This document shows positions 1 through 8,690 of a stretch of DNA of 64,000 nucleotides, one piece after another. The first letter of the stretch is position 1. Each line of letters starts with the position of its first letter. The notes under the pieces were generated by a model. That model was not told the DNA's origin and did not search any database. It saw only the letters and a program-made list of their open reading frames with translations. The position numbers and the translations under genes were made by a program. Source of the DNA: Streptomyces flavotricini (lineage in GTDB: Bacteria; Actinomycetota; Actinomycetes; Streptomycetales; Streptomycetaceae); the NCBI RefSeq assembly GCF_020639365.1, contig NZ_JAINUL010000001.1, positions 1,601,344 to 1,665,343 of the forward strand. The letters run 5' to 3'.

Positions 1-2
1 TG

Positions 3-491
3 GCGACCGTCGGTCTCACCCTGGCCACTCCGGACGAGCTCACCGCCCGTCGACTCACTCCCAGGCTGGCGTTCGTACTCCACCAGCTCCAGGACGGACA
101 GCCGGTGCTTCACACCTCGGCTGGACTTGAGTTGCCGGTAATCAGCCGGCGCGACCTCGTCATGGCCGGGGCACAGGACCTTCCCCAGGTCATTCTCACC
201 ATGCGCCGCCTCCGCGCGGGAGCGACTCCCACCAGCCTCCGCCCGCTCTACCGTCACCTGGTCCTCGCCGTCCGGCTCCTGCTACGCGAGCAGGGGGTCT
301 GGGTCAGTGGCCCGGACGAGATCCTCGCTGCGGCCGCGCAGCTGCCCGGCCTGCCCACGCTCACGGTGCCCGCGCTGGTCGCCGTTGTCGACGAGTGGCT
401 GACCCGCAGCTCAGAAGGCGCCCTTCAGTCGGTGTGCACGGCTGTTGATCACCTGCTGGCCTGGTACGCCGCCCAGGTGTCCGCTGCCTGA
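3..491 (+). CDS. Hypothetical protein, 5' end outside window
   Basis: The frame is open from the first bases of the window to a TGA at 489-491, so the true start probably lies upstream; an internal GTG at 105 is the first candidate inside. The visible part (about 162 codons) is rich in Leu, Ala and Arg, looks helical, and has no motif, membrane segment or signal peptide that I recognise. It sits 50 bases before the phosphoribosyltransferase gene and may be the upstream member of that operon. Function unknown. Confidence 0.55.
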   Translation, partial: ATVGLTLATPDELTARRLTPRLAFVLHQLQDGQPVLHTSAGLELPVISRRDLVMAGAQDLPQVILTMRRLRAGATPTSLRPLYRHLVLAVRLLLREQGVWVSGPDEILAAAAQLPGLPTLTVPALVAVVDEWLTRSSEGALQSVCTAVDHLLAWYAAQVSAA

Positions 492-541
492 GCGCCCCCC
501 GCGCTCGCCTCCAATCCATGACGTACTCAAGGAGCTTCGCC

Positions 542-1114
542 ATGCCCGAAACCGCCACCGCGCCGTTCACCGCACGGATCGTCGAGCGGCTTTCCATCGG
601 CCCCCAGAGCCGCCGCGAGCGCATCATCCACTCCCTGGACGGCCTCGAGGCCCCGGTCGCGCCGTCCGATCTGTCCAGCGTGGGCGAGGAGCTGTGGTAC
701 CGGGTCCAGGAGGAGATCGGTAGCGAGCTCGGGCCGCTCGACTTCCTTCTGGGCCTCGACGCCGGCGGCATCCTGCCCACCGTCGCGCTCGCCCACGCCG
801 CGGCGCTCCCCTACAAGATCGCGTGGAAGCTCCACCTCCCGCTCGAGGGTGCGGTCAGATTCAGCGAGCCCCACGCGATGCGCACCGACGTGTACGCCTA
901 CGGCATCGCGGAGGGCCAGCGCATGCTGCTGGTCGACGACGAAGTCACCACCGGGCACACGCTGGCCAACCTCGCCCAGAGCTTGCGGCAGGCCGGCACC
1001 ACACCCGTGGCCGCCGCCTGCCTGGTCGAAGACACGACGCGGGGTGCTCGGGAGCTGCTGGCCGCGCACGGCGTCCCCCTGGTCTCGCTGAGCACGATAG
1101 GCAGCTCTCGTTGA
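542..1114 (+). CDS. Phosphoribosyltransferase-domain protein
   Basis: The protein has 190 residues. The PRPP-binding loop of type I phosphoribosyltransferases is clear at residues 129-141 (LLVDDEVTTGHTL): two acidic residues, then the T-T-G-H-T turn that binds the 5-phosphate of PRPP. Such enzymes move a ribose-5-phosphate between PRPP and a base; the substrate cannot be read here. The ATG at 542 is chosen because AAGGAG lies 8 bases upstream; an in-frame ATG at 518 lacks this. The stop overlaps the TTG start of the next gene by 4 bases, so the two are translationally coupled. In this operon it may act in specialised nucleotide or sugar metabolism rather than general salvage (inference). Confidence 0.8.
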   Translation: MPETATAPFTARIVERLSIGPQSRRERIIHSLDGLEAPVAPSDLSSVGEELWYRVQEEIGSELGPLDFLLGLDAGGILPTVALAHAAALPYKIAWKLHLPLEGAVRFSEPHAMRTDVYAYGIAEGQRMLLVDDEVTTGHTLANLAQSLRQAGTTPVAAACLVEDTTRGARELLAAHGVPLVSLSTIGSSR

Positions 1115-2289
1115 CCAGCAACGAGGCTGGCGTACCCCGGTTCGTCCTGGGCCGTGAGACCGCGACCCGTGAAGACGTGCACAGCACCCCGCTGGGCTAC
1201 AGCCGCGAACTTCTGCAGGTGGGCGAGACACTGCCGATCCCTGCGGCCGCCGAGCTCGTCGATCAGCTGGACGTCCAGACATCGGTGACCGTCTCACTCA
1301 ATGGCAGCCTGGGCGACTCGCTCCTGGCGCTGGCCAGCGTCCGGGCGGTGCTGGATTGGCTGCGGCTTCGGCACCCGTCCCGCGAAGTGCGCGTAGCGGT
1401 CGAGGGCCGACATGCCGCCCTCGTCCGCCGCGCGTTGCCGCTCGGCCTGGTGGAGCCCGCCGCCGGACCCACCATCCTCATCGGGGACCGCGCCACCGTC
1501 GAGAAGCACGTCGGCGACGTCATCCCGATCGTGTGTGACCCGGCCGCACCACCCTGCTGGGCGTCGAGCTGGCAAGTCCATACCGACCTGCCCGCCCGGT
1601 ACTACCTGGCTCTGGAGCGGCGCCTCGGTGTCCGGCTACCCGCGAACGGGGACTTCTGCACGCTGCTCCTCGCACCGGAGCCGTCGGCCAACCCGGTGGT
1701 GCGGGCCCTCGGGAGGGACGGCTGGTTCGCCGGGAGGACCATCGCAGTGATCACCGCAACCAGCTGGCCCGAGCGGAAGGACTACACGGTCGCCCGCTAC
1801 TTGCGGATGGCCGAACATCTGGCCGAGCGCAGTGGGACGGACGTGAGGCTTCTCGTCGTCGGAGGCGAGGCAACCACGCCCGAGACATCTGCGATCGACA
1901 ACGCGGGACCGCGGGTCCGAGCTCTGCGTCTGGACGGCCTGCGCGCCCTGGACCTCGCAGACGTCTTCGCTGTCTGCGACCTGGTCATCGGCAACGACAC
2001 CGGCCTCACCCACCTCGCGGCCCTCTCCCGGCGGCCCGACGGTGGGGGTCCCCCAGTCGTGGGCCTGTACGCCAGGCACAGCTACAGCAAGTGGACCACC
2101 GGCCTGGACCACCACCATGCCGTAGCCACCGCCTTCTCCCAGCGCATGCACCAGGGAGACCTTTGCCCGGTGCGGGACGCCCTCGGTGCACACGCCGACG
2201 GCGGCCTGGTCTCTATTGCCCCGGAGTACTTGGCGGACCTCGCCGCCGGCCTTCTGCCCGGAGTCGGCCGTCCTGGCGGCACCGGATGA
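1111..2289 (+). CDS. Glycosyltransferase family 9-like protein
   Basis: The start is a TTG overlapping the upstream stop (TTGA); the open frame further upstream is only a shadow of the previous gene. The product is about 392 residues. Near residue 300 it has GNDTGLTHLAA, the signature around the nucleotide-sugar pocket of the heptosyltransferase (GT9, GT-B fold) family; the preceding segment with alternating hydrophobic strands (RTIAVITATSWPERKDY) fits the C-terminal Rossmann half. Gram-positive members usually have unknown acceptors. No membrane segment is seen. It is coupled to the next gene by an ATGA overlap. The family is confident, the sugar and acceptor unknown. Confidence 0.7.
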   Translation: MTSNEAGVPRFVLGRETATREDVHSTPLGYSRELLQVGETLPIPAAAELVDQLDVQTSVTVSLNGSLGDSLLALASVRAVLDWLRLRHPSREVRVAVEGRHAALVRRALPLGLVEPAAGPTILIGDRATVEKHVGDVIPIVCDPAAPPCWASSWQVHTDLPARYYLALERRLGVRLPANGDFCTLLLAPEPSANPVVRALGRDGWFAGRTIAVITATSWPERKDYTVARYLRMAEHLAERSGTDVRLLVVGGEATTPETSAIDNAGPRVRALRLDGLRALDLADVFAVCDLVIGNDTGLTHLAALSRRPDGGGPPVVGLYARHSYSKWTTGLDHHHAVATAFSQRMHQGDLCPVRDALGAHADGGLVSIAPEYLADLAAGLLPGVGRPGGTG

Positions 2290-3407
2290 TCCGGATCGGG
2301 CGCCCGCGCCGCTTCACCCGGAACCTCATCGTTCCCGTCGACCTCCCCGGGAAGCGGCTGCTGGTGAAGTACAACCGCGATCTTGACGAGGCGCGGCAGG
2401 AACGGAGGGGGCACGAAGCCTTGCGTAGTCGGTACCGTGTGCCGGCACTGCACGCCTCCATGCGCGTACCGGGTGGTTACGTCATGGTGTATGAGCGCCT
2501 CGCCGGCGGACGGGACAACGGTCTGCTCGTCGACCTCCTCAGCGCCGACGGCGTCGGTGAGGAACTCCGTGTCTACCTAGATCGGCTCACCGATGCCTAC
2601 CGGGAGAACATCCTGGTGACCGCGGTGCTGGAGGATCCCGTCCGCGTGGTCCGCAAGCTGTACTGGGACCGAGCGGCTCCGGGTGGCCGCCTGGACTCGT
2701 ACTATGCCAAGGCCCAGCTCGCCCTCAGCCTGGCCGACGCCGAGATCCCCTTCGACGACCTCGGCGCGTGGACTCTGACCATCAACAGCCAGGACACCAG
2801 GCTCGACTGGCAGGCCACCCTCAAGGACCTCCGGACGCACTTCGAGAACGCGGGTCCGGTCTGGGCCGCCCTCACACAGGGCGATCCGACTGATGTGAAC
2901 CTGGCGGTGCCTCTTGCCTGGTTCGACTACGACACCGCCGGGACGAACTGTGTGCTCGGCGAGTTCGCCAACTTCCTCACCTACGTGACCACCCTCGGCG
3001 GCTGGCTGGTCCCCACGTACAACCCTGCCGCCTTCGCCGACCACCCCGCGGTCGTCGATCGCCGACCGGATAACACACCGGTCGTCACGAAGCAGTCCGT
3101 CGAAGCCGCACGCCGCTCCCTGCACATCGCGTACGAGTCACGGCTCTCCGCCCCTCGCAGGGCGGCGGTCACGGCGTACTGGCACCGCCTCGTGCTGCCC
3201 GTAGCGGCACGGCTGTGGCCCGGTCAGGACCTTGCAGCCCTCCTGCGGCCGTACGTCGCCATGCGGCTCCTCGGCGTCTACGACCTCGGCGACCTGACAC
3301 CCACCGACCGGCTGCTCGTCATCGTCCGGCTCGTCGAGGCGCTCTCCCCGTACTTCGACCCGATCACCTACTTCCACATCGAGGAGGCCCCGTGCCTGCC
3401 CCACTGA
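2286..3407 (+). CDS. Kinase-fold (APH-like) protein
   Basis: Starts with the ATG of an ATGA overlap; 373 residues. The segment TQGDPTDVNLAV followed about 15 residues later by WFDYDTAG resembles the catalytic loop (HGDxxxxN) and metal-binding D of aminoglycoside/choline kinase-type folds, with Gln in place of the usual His. An N-terminal LLVKYN strand could hold the ATP-binding Lys. It may phosphorylate a small molecule made in this operon; the substrate is unknown. It overlaps the next gene by 16 bases. I place it in the protein kinase-like superfamily with moderate certainty only. Confidence 0.5.
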   Translation: MIRIGRPRRFTRNLIVPVDLPGKRLLVKYNRDLDEARQERRGHEALRSRYRVPALHASMRVPGGYVMVYERLAGGRDNGLLVDLLSADGVGEELRVYLDRLTDAYRENILVTAVLEDPVRVVRKLYWDRAAPGGRLDSYYAKAQLALSLADAEIPFDDLGAWTLTINSQDTRLDWQATLKDLRTHFENAGPVWAALTQGDPTDVNLAVPLAWFDYDTAGTNCVLGEFANFLTYVTTLGGWLVPTYNPAAFADHPAVVDRRPDNTPVVTKQSVEAARRSLHIAYESRLSAPRRAAVTAYWHRLVLPVAARLWPGQDLAALLRPYVAMRLLGVYDLGDLTPTDRLLVIVRLVEALSPYFDPITYFHIEEAPCLPH

Positions 3408-4153
3408 CTGGCAGAACCGCCCTGGTGACCGGCGCCACCGGCGGCATCGGCACCGCTGTCGTACAGCAGCTCGCGGCCAAGGGCGCCATCGTCGTCATCG
3501 CACACCACGACGAGCCGAAGGCGGCCGCCGAGCTGGCCCTCGACATCGCTGCCTCCGGCGGACGCGCCTTCGCTCTCGAAGCCGACCTACGCGACGAGCG
3601 CGCGGTCAGCGAACTGCACGCACAGGCCGTCGCGCGCCTCGGCGCCATCGACATTCTCGTCAGCAACGCCGGCTCGTACCCGCGCACGCCCTGGGCCGAG
3701 ACAACACCCGCGGTCTGGAACGCCATGCTGTCGGTCAACCTCACCAGCCATTACCTGCTCGCCCGGGCCGTCTCCCCGGACATGGCCGCCAGAGGCCGCG
3801 GACGCATCGTCACGATGGGCTCGGTCCTGGCCACCGTCGGCCGCCATGAGCTGTCCGCCTACATCAGCGCGAAGGCCGGCGTGGAGGGGCTCACCCGGGC
3901 ACTGGCTCGCGAACTCGGACCTTCTGGCATCACGGTGAACTGCGTCGCGCCCGGCTCGATCCAGGTCCCCGCCGAGCAGACAGTTGTCGACGACCCCGAA
4001 GCCATGACCGTCCGGCAGCTCGCACGGCAGTGCATCAAGCGACGCGGTGCGCCGACCGACGTCGCCGCCGCGGTGGCCTTCCTGGCCAGCGAGGACGCCG
4101 GCTTCATCACCGGCCAGACCCTCCACGTGGACGGAGGGTGGGTCCTTGCCTGA
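3392..4153 (+). CDS. SDR family NAD(P)-dependent oxidoreductase
   Basis: A classical short-chain dehydrogenase of 253 residues. It shows the dinucleotide-binding TGATGGIG motif near residue 13, the NNAG-equivalent SNAGS, a catalytic Ser, the YISAK (YxxxK) pair and a C-terminal substrate loop ending in HVDGGW. The length matches the family (about 250). Start GTG at 3392 follows GAGGAG and lies inside the previous gene's end, so translation is coupled. It probably oxidises or reduces a hydroxyl/keto group on an operon intermediate, often a sugar or acyl substrate in such settings; specificity cannot be inferred. Confidence 0.9.
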   Translation: MPAPLTGRTALVTGATGGIGTAVVQQLAAKGAIVVIAHHDEPKAAAELALDIAASGGRAFALEADLRDERAVSELHAQAVARLGAIDILVSNAGSYPRTPWAETTPAVWNAMLSVNLTSHYLLARAVSPDMAARGRGRIVTMGSVLATVGRHELSAYISAKAGVEGLTRALARELGPSGITVNCVAPGSIQVPAEQTVVDDPEAMTVRQLARQCIKRRGAPTDVAAAVAFLASEDAGFITGQTLHVDGGWVLA

Positions 4154-4811
4154 GATCTGGCTGATGCGTCACGGCGCGTACGAAGGCCACGCAACCGGAC
4201 ACCACGCTCCATGGGGCGTTTCGCTCTCCGAAGCGGGTCGCGCGCAGGTCGCCATGGCCCCGCTGCCCGGTGCCGTGCAGGCGATCCTCACCAGCCCCTT
4301 GCCGCGAGCCGCCCAAACCGCAGACATCGTCAGCCGTGCAACCGGCCTTCCCGTGATCGCCGACACACACCTGTTGGCCGAGTGGCGCGCCCCGAGCGCG
4401 GTGATCGGCCGGACGGCCTCGGACTACCCACCGGCGTACGTCGAGTGGCGTAGGACACGGATGCACTCCCCGTCCGTTGCCTTCGGGGACGGGGAATCCC
4501 TGGCTCAGCTGCATGGCCGCGCCTGCCTCGCCGCCCGGCACCTCAAGGCGCTGTCCCAGTCCTACGGCGGCGGCTTGCTCGTGGTGTCCCACAAGCTGCT
4601 CCTCGGCGTTCTGTGCGCGCTGGATGAGGGCCCTACCGCATTCGAGCGTGCCGCCCGCGACGAATGGAGCTTCGCGGAGATCCGGCCCTTCCCCGAACGC
4701 GAGAGCCCTCATCCCCGCCGACAGGCCGCTGCCCAGTCGCCGCCGCCCCGCGGAGTCGAATGCGCACTTCCCAGCTTCACGTCTGCTGCTCCCACGCGTG
4801 AGAGGACCTGA
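4146..4811 (+). CDS. Histidine phosphatase (phosphoglycerate mutase-like) protein
   Basis: A TTG start overlaps the SDR stop by 8 bases. The N-terminal LMRHGAY is the phospho-acceptor RHG motif of the histidine phosphatase superfamily; later VVSHKLLL supplies the second catalytic His, and SPLPRAAQTA is the usual third motif. The product of 221 residues has a polar, low-complexity tail after about residue 185. Members remove phosphate from small molecules or nucleotides such as alpha-ribazole phosphate. With the kinase-like gene two steps upstream it could act on a phosphorylated intermediate. Confidence 0.82.
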   Translation: MPEIWLMRHGAYEGHATGHHAPWGVSLSEAGRAQVAMAPLPGAVQAILTSPLPRAAQTADIVSRATGLPVIADTHLLAEWRAPSAVIGRTASDYPPAYVEWRRTRMHSPSVAFGDGESLAQLHGRACLAARHLKALSQSYGGGLLVVSHKLLLGVLCALDEGPTAFERAARDEWSFAEIRPFPERESPHPRRQAAAQSPPPRGVECALPSFTSAAPTRERT

Positions 4812-4814
4812 CCC

Positions 4815-5300
4815 ATGGCCGGACGCCCCAGCACTGCCACGACCCTGCTCACCCCCGCTCAGCTCCGCATCGCCGCGAAGGTCGCCCTCGGCATGTCCAG
4901 CGCTCAGGTAGCTGCGAAGCTCGGGCTCTCCAAGGCCACGGTGGATGTCCAGATGTCCGACAGCAACACCAAGACGGGCGTGACCTCCCGCACCGCCCTC
5001 ATCCACACCTGCTACGTGACCGGGCAGCTGCCTCTTCCGGAAGCGGTCGCACCGGCGCCGTCGGCGGATGAGGTCGAGCGGGAGATCCTCTGGGGTCTTG
5101 CTCTGGGTGCCGAGCTGGCGGAGACGGGCCGCCGGTGCCACTACTCGGCCGACGCGGTCGGCAAGAGACTGCGGGACCTGAAGAAGCGGTGGATGGCTAC
5201 CAATGATCCCCAACTCATCACGCTGGGATGGCAGTACGGCGTACTCGACGCGTCCCGTGGCTGCGCCGGGTTTGCCACCCGCTCGAATTCCCGCCGCTGA
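4815..5300 (+). CDS. LuxR-type HTH DNA-binding protein
   Basis: 161 residues, starting 4 bases after the phosphatase stop. Residues about 12-60 (LTPAQLRIAAKVALGMSSAQ, then a second helix VAAKLGLSKATVDVQM) fit a GerE/LuxR helix-turn-helix without the usual sensory domain. A second helical segment at 85-135 may be another HTH. It closes the operon and could be its regulator, but no binding site was recognised. Function inferred from fold only. Confidence 0.6.
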   Translation: MAGRPSTATTLLTPAQLRIAAKVALGMSSAQVAAKLGLSKATVDVQMSDSNTKTGVTSRTALIHTCYVTGQLPLPEAVAPAPSADEVEREILWGLALGAELAETGRRCHYSADAVGKRLRDLKKRWMATNDPQLITLGWQYGVLDASRGCAGFATRSNSRR

Positions 5301-5339
5301 TCTGCCGTAGCGTCGAACCACGCCGGGACTACGGGCACG

Positions 5340-5552
5340 ATGGACGGAGTGAAGCGCTTCGCTGCCGGAGAGACCGTCGTCCGCCGCGACATTTGTCGCG
5401 GGAAGGTGTGGAGCGCCCAATCGCTGCACACTGTTGGGGATTCCAACGAGGCTGCCCTGGAGGCGGCTTGCCGCCCCGGGGCGAATGGCCTGGGCCCCAC
5501 GACTGGTCGGAGTGTCCTGCCAACCGTGTGCTCGCCGACGCCCGCCGCATGA
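5340..5552 (+). pseudogene. DUF402-family fragment
   Basis: The frame opens with MDGVKRFAAGETVVRRD and continues with RGKVWSAQSLHTV and a GANGLGPTT segment. This resembles the N-terminal third of actinobacterial DUF402 proteins (the FomD-like fold, usually 170-220 residues) as I remember them. The frame stops after 70 codons, where the family would continue into its conserved W/E-rich core, and I found no convincing continuation in the other frames. I read it as a truncated or frameshifted remnant. The rest of 5301-5815 shows no other gene that I can support. Confidence 0.4.
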
Positions 5553-5815
5553 TCCGCTTGTGGGCCATCGAGACATCCGAGGGGGTTGGTGCACCGTCCT
5601 GGAGCGCCGCCTTCGCCACCACGGTGACGCAGGCCTCCAGCAACAGTCGCAGGACGTCGAAGAACAGTGTCAACGTGCGCTTGGTCAGCTGGCCTTGAAC
5701 CCCGGCGGGGCGTCGACCATCCCCTCCTTGGTCTCGTCCCGGCAGACCGCGGGACAGCACACCGACCGGGCGACCCGTGCGCTGCGGTGTGGTGTAGCCG
5801 GGCAGCGTGCTCACT

Positions 5816-6091
5816 TCACACTTCGCGGCGTGGGGCCCGGACTGGCTCCCGACCGGATGCTGGTCCGGAGTCGGAATCGCAGCCGGATCCGGGATCGGAG
5901 CCGGCCCCGCGCCCTCCCCCGGGGCCCTGTGACGGCGGCCTGCCTCCACCTTGGCGCCAGGCGGAGTAAAGGACGGCCGAGGCGGAGGTGGCCGCGATGA
6001 CCTGATCGGAGGGCAGGTCCAAGGCGATCAGACCTGCCGGTGCGGCGACGATGAAGGCAAAGGCGCAGAGATCGGCGGTGCGCTGACGCAT
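5816..6091 (-). CDS. Small membrane-anchored hypothetical protein
   Basis: 91 residues from the ATG at 6091, preceded on the minus strand by GAAAGGAAG. The first 50 residues are hydrophobic (CAFAFIVAAPAGLIALDL, then a second short hydrophobic stretch), giving one or two membrane segments. The tail is a Gly/Ser/Pro/Arg-rich spacer that looks disordered. It is divergent from the NaeI-like gene, with 137 bases between the starts. Unknown function; the low-complexity tail makes the exact end less certain. Confidence 0.45.
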   Translation of the reverse strand: MRQRTADLCAFAFIVAAPAGLIALDLPSDQVIAATSASAVLYSAWRQGGGRPPSQGPGGGRGAGSDPGSGCDSDSGPASGREPVRAPRREV

Positions 6092-6156
6092 CGACTTCCT
6101 TTCTAACGTGGGGATTCCTAGGTGCAATGACCACGGTGTCGGATCTTTACGGGCTC

Positions 6157-6174
6157 CGGAAGTTCGATCTTCCG
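6157..6174. promoter_or_regulatory. Inverted repeat in divergent promoter region
   Basis: CGGAAG and CTTCCG flank a 6-base spacer, 55 bases upstream of the NaeI-like start and inside the gap shared with the small membrane protein gene. A TAGATT at 6181-6186 could be a -10 box for the rightward gene. It may be an operator, possibly for the HTH-like N-terminus of the gene it precedes. The repeat is short, so confidence is low. Confidence 0.25.
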
Positions 6175-6228
6175 ATCAGGTAGATTGAATCTGCTATCAA
6201 CGGGATCGAAAGGGCGAGAGGGCGAGGT

Positions 6229-7791
6229 ATGGCACGCCGGAAACGGGGCGGCCAGTGGTCGGAGTTGGACCCGGGCCTCAACGAGCCCATGCGGGAGATA
6301 GTCCGGCTGCTGCGGGGTCTGGTCACGAGCAGTGGCATCCGCCTGAAGGAGCTCCAGCAGCTCCTGCTCGCCGAGCACCGGGAAGGCCCCCGCCCGCCGT
6401 CGTATCAGGTGCTGTCGGACCGGCTTCGAGGCAAGGGGCTCCAGAACAACGCCTCGTTGATCTACGCGATCATCGCTGTAATCGCCCCGCCAGAGGGTAA
6501 GGACGCCCTGGTCGAGGAGGTCAGGCAACACCTGCTGAATGCACGCTCCGTGCCGGCGACCGGCAGCCAGCAAGCACCGCAGGCGAAGCCGGAGCCCGAA
6601 CTCCTCGACGTGCTGCGAGAGAACCGCGCCCTGCGCAGGGAGGTGGAACGGCTGGAGCGCCGTGTGGCCCGCAGGGAGAAGGAGCTCCATGCCCTGCGTG
6701 GCCGGCTGGCCGCGGCCGAGGGCCGGGCCCCGGCAGCCCCCGCATCAGCCGGTCCCGCCCAGGACGAGCCGACGGTCGTCCCCGGGCTCTCGGTGGGCGA
6801 GATCACTGAGCCGGTCGGCTCCGTGCACCCCCACCCTGCGGCCGCAACCAGCACTCCTTCTTCTGCCAGTGGCTCTGGAACTGGATCTGGCTCCTCCGAC
6901 GTCTTGGCCGTCGCCGATGTCCTGCGCGGCATGCAGGGCATCGAGGCGGTGACAGCGGCTGCGCTGCGCGACGCATTCGACAGTGTGCTCGACGGATGGC
7001 GGACAGGGCGATTCGACCTCTCTACGCTCGGGAAGCCCGAGAAGGCCTACCTCGGCGCCAAGGTCACCCACGAGCTCATGGCGGCATGGGGGTTCCAGCC
7101 AGGCGGCGAGACCGATCTCCTCATCGGGCACCAGGAGGTGACGTTGAAGTTCACCACGGGCTCGACGTGGACGGTCACGCCCGGCGAGGTCGGCAGGGTG
7201 AGTCTGCTCGTGTCGGCCAACGACCAGCGCTCCTGCTGGAGCCTCGGGCTCATCCGGATCGAACCCGGTCACCTCAGCGGAGCAGCCAACCGGGACTTCA
7301 AGCGCACCCTCTCGGCCGCAGGCCGACAGGCCGTCGTCTGGCTCTTCCAGGACGCACCGCTGCCAGAGAACACCCTGCTCCACCTCCCGGCGCCGCTCCG
7401 GGATCGGATCTTCGCCCCCGAAGCGGGCGGGGGCGGCAGCCAGGCCCGGGCGAAAAATCTCTTCCGGCTCGTGCAGGGCCGGGTACTCAACCACACCACG
7501 GTCGCCACCGTCTCCATGACGGCGGACCCCGTGAAGCGGATCAGGGGCGCCCGAGACACGCTGCGCGAAGAGGGAATCCTCGTCCTGGGAGGCACCGGTC
7601 AGCAGGCAGAGATCGCCCGCACCCTTGGCCTACCCGTACCGCGGAAGGGCGAGTGGGTCAGCCGGAGAGTCACCCGCCTGCGGCCCCACCACGGTGATGC
7701 CCTCAGCGTCACCCTGTCCGGCGAGGTGTGGACCGCGGCTGGGCCCGACGATCCCGTCGAGGAGGCCCCGTCCATCGCCACACTCTGGTAA
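6229..7791 (+). CDS. NaeI-type restriction endonuclease domain fused to HTH-like/coiled-coil N-terminus
   Basis: 520 residues, half as long again as NaeI. From about residue 225 to the end it follows the NaeI endonuclease and its C-terminal DNA-binding (CAP-like) domain, with shared stretches ANRDFKR, LLHLP, LRDRIF, LGLPVPRKGEW. In the catalytic PD-(D/E)xK core, ETD keeps Asp296 and Lys307 is present, but the position equivalent to NaeI Asp95 is Thr305 (motif TLK instead of DCK), so cleavage may be weakened or lost. Residues 10-100 look like an HTH found at the front of actinobacterial signalling proteins; 125-165 are a charged coiled coil; 170-225 is a Ser/Gly/Pro linker. No cognate methyltransferase lies nearby. 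It may be a solitary defence effector or a DNA-binding regulator. Confidence 0.75.
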   Translation: MARRKRGGQWSELDPGLNEPMREIVRLLRGLVTSSGIRLKELQQLLLAEHREGPRPPSYQVLSDRLRGKGLQNNASLIYAIIAVIAPPEGKDALVEEVRQHLLNARSVPATGSQQAPQAKPEPELLDVLRENRALRREVERLERRVARREKELHALRGRLAAAEGRAPAAPASAGPAQDEPTVVPGLSVGEITEPVGSVHPHPAAATSTPSSASGSGTGSGSSDVLAVADVLRGMQGIEAVTAAALRDAFDSVLDGWRTGRFDLSTLGKPEKAYLGAKVTHELMAAWGFQPGGETDLLIGHQEVTLKFTTGSTWTVTPGEVGRVSLLVSANDQRSCWSLGLIRIEPGHLSGAANRDFKRTLSAAGRQAVVWLFQDAPLPENTLLHLPAPLRDRIFAPEAGGGGSQARAKNLFRLVQGRVLNHTTVATVSMTADPVKRIRGARDTLREEGILVLGGTGQQAEIARTLGLPVPRKGEWVSRRVTRLRPHHGDALSVTLSGEVWTAAGPDDPVEEAPSIATLW

Positions 7792-7955
7792 CGCCGAGGA
7801 GACCGCCGGCGCACACCCATCGGCACGCGCGGAGCCGATGGATTTCTCTTCCACCCGCCTCTATAAGGAAGGCCCCCACGCCTGAGCGTCATCGCCTCGC
7901 CGCCTGCCGAGGCGCTGCCTCGCCCAGCGCACCGATGCCCCCGGACTGCGGTCGG

Positions 7956-8690
7956 CTACGATCGTCGGCTCGTGTTGGTGAGCTCGGAGATGCCCGCCAA
8001 CACCCTCGCGGCGTTCTCGAGCGAGTCGAGCACAAGGTCGGCACCGGACTCGCTCAGCTCGGCGGCCGTGGTCTTGCCCGATGCGACACCGATGACGGCC
8101 GCGCCGCCCTCACGACCGGTGCGGACGTCCTCAAGGGAGTCGCCGATGATGACGGTGTTGGCACGGTCGAATGCCGTGCCGTGCTTCGCCTCGGCCCGCT
8201 TCTGTGCGATGGCGACGAGCGCCGGCCGGTGGTGGTCGTCGGAGGCGAATCCGCCGATCTCCATGTCCAGCATGCCGTCCAGGTCGAAGGCCGCCAGCTT
8301 GAGCTGGGCGCTCGGCCTGAGGTTGCCGGTCACGGCAGTTGGGATAAGGCCGGGATGGTCATGCACCGCACGCAAGGCCGCAGTGGCACCGGCCATGAGG
8401 ACCCCCTGCTCCCGCAGATCCTGGCTGTGTGCTGCGAGCCGTGCCGGTAGGAGTTCCACCATCCGCGGCAGTAGCTCAGCGACGTCTGCATCCGGCACAC
8501 CGTTGTCGACGAGGAGCGACCGGATCGCCAGCGGCATCGTGACGCCCGTACCGCGGGCCGGCAGGTGTTCTGCGGGGCGGCCGACCACCTCGGCGAACGT
8601 CTCCCGGTAGACCTGGCGGTCGATGTCGCCGACGTACAGGAGGGTGCGGTCGATGTCCCATAGCACGAGGGTCTGCTGGGCCTGGGTCAC
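7956..8690 (-). CDS. HAD-family hydrolase (phosphatase)
   Basis: 244 residues from the GTG at 8690, preceded by GGAGCAG. HAD motifs in order: LWDIDRTLL (nucleophile Asp12 and Asp14), VTGN (motif II), a Lys in the middle region, and IGDSLEDV (motif IV acidic pair). A helical cap lies between motifs I and II as in phosphoglycolate phosphatase-like enzymes. The start overlaps the regulator's stop by 4 bases (GTGA), so regulator and enzyme are one transcript. It dephosphorylates an unknown small molecule in the cytosol. Confidence 0.85.
   Translation of the reverse strand: MTQAQQTLVLWDIDRTLLYVGDIDRQVYRETFAEVVGRPAEHLPARGTGVTMPLAIRSLLVDNGVPDADVAELLPRMVELLPARLAAHSQDLREQGVLMAGATAALRAVHDHPGLIPTAVTGNLRPSAQLKLAAFDLDGMLDMEIGGFASDDHHRPALVAIAQKRAEAKHGTAFDRANTVIIGDSLEDVRTGREGGAAVIGVASGKTTAAELSESGADLVLDSLENAARVLAGISELTNTSRRS

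Noticed and set aside
4107..5594. 495-codon minus-strand frame
   Set aside because: Antisense to the histidine phosphatase and HTH genes, without family features.
5450..5700. Minus-strand segment reading LTKRTLTLFFDVLRLLLEAC
   Set aside because: It has coding-like third positions and a hydrophobic stretch, but no start with a ribosome site, and the surrounding frame is low-complexity. Not enough to call a gene.
6229..7791. Complete restriction-modification system
   Set aside because: Only the nuclease-like protein is present and its catalytic set is altered; no methyltransferase gene in either direction.
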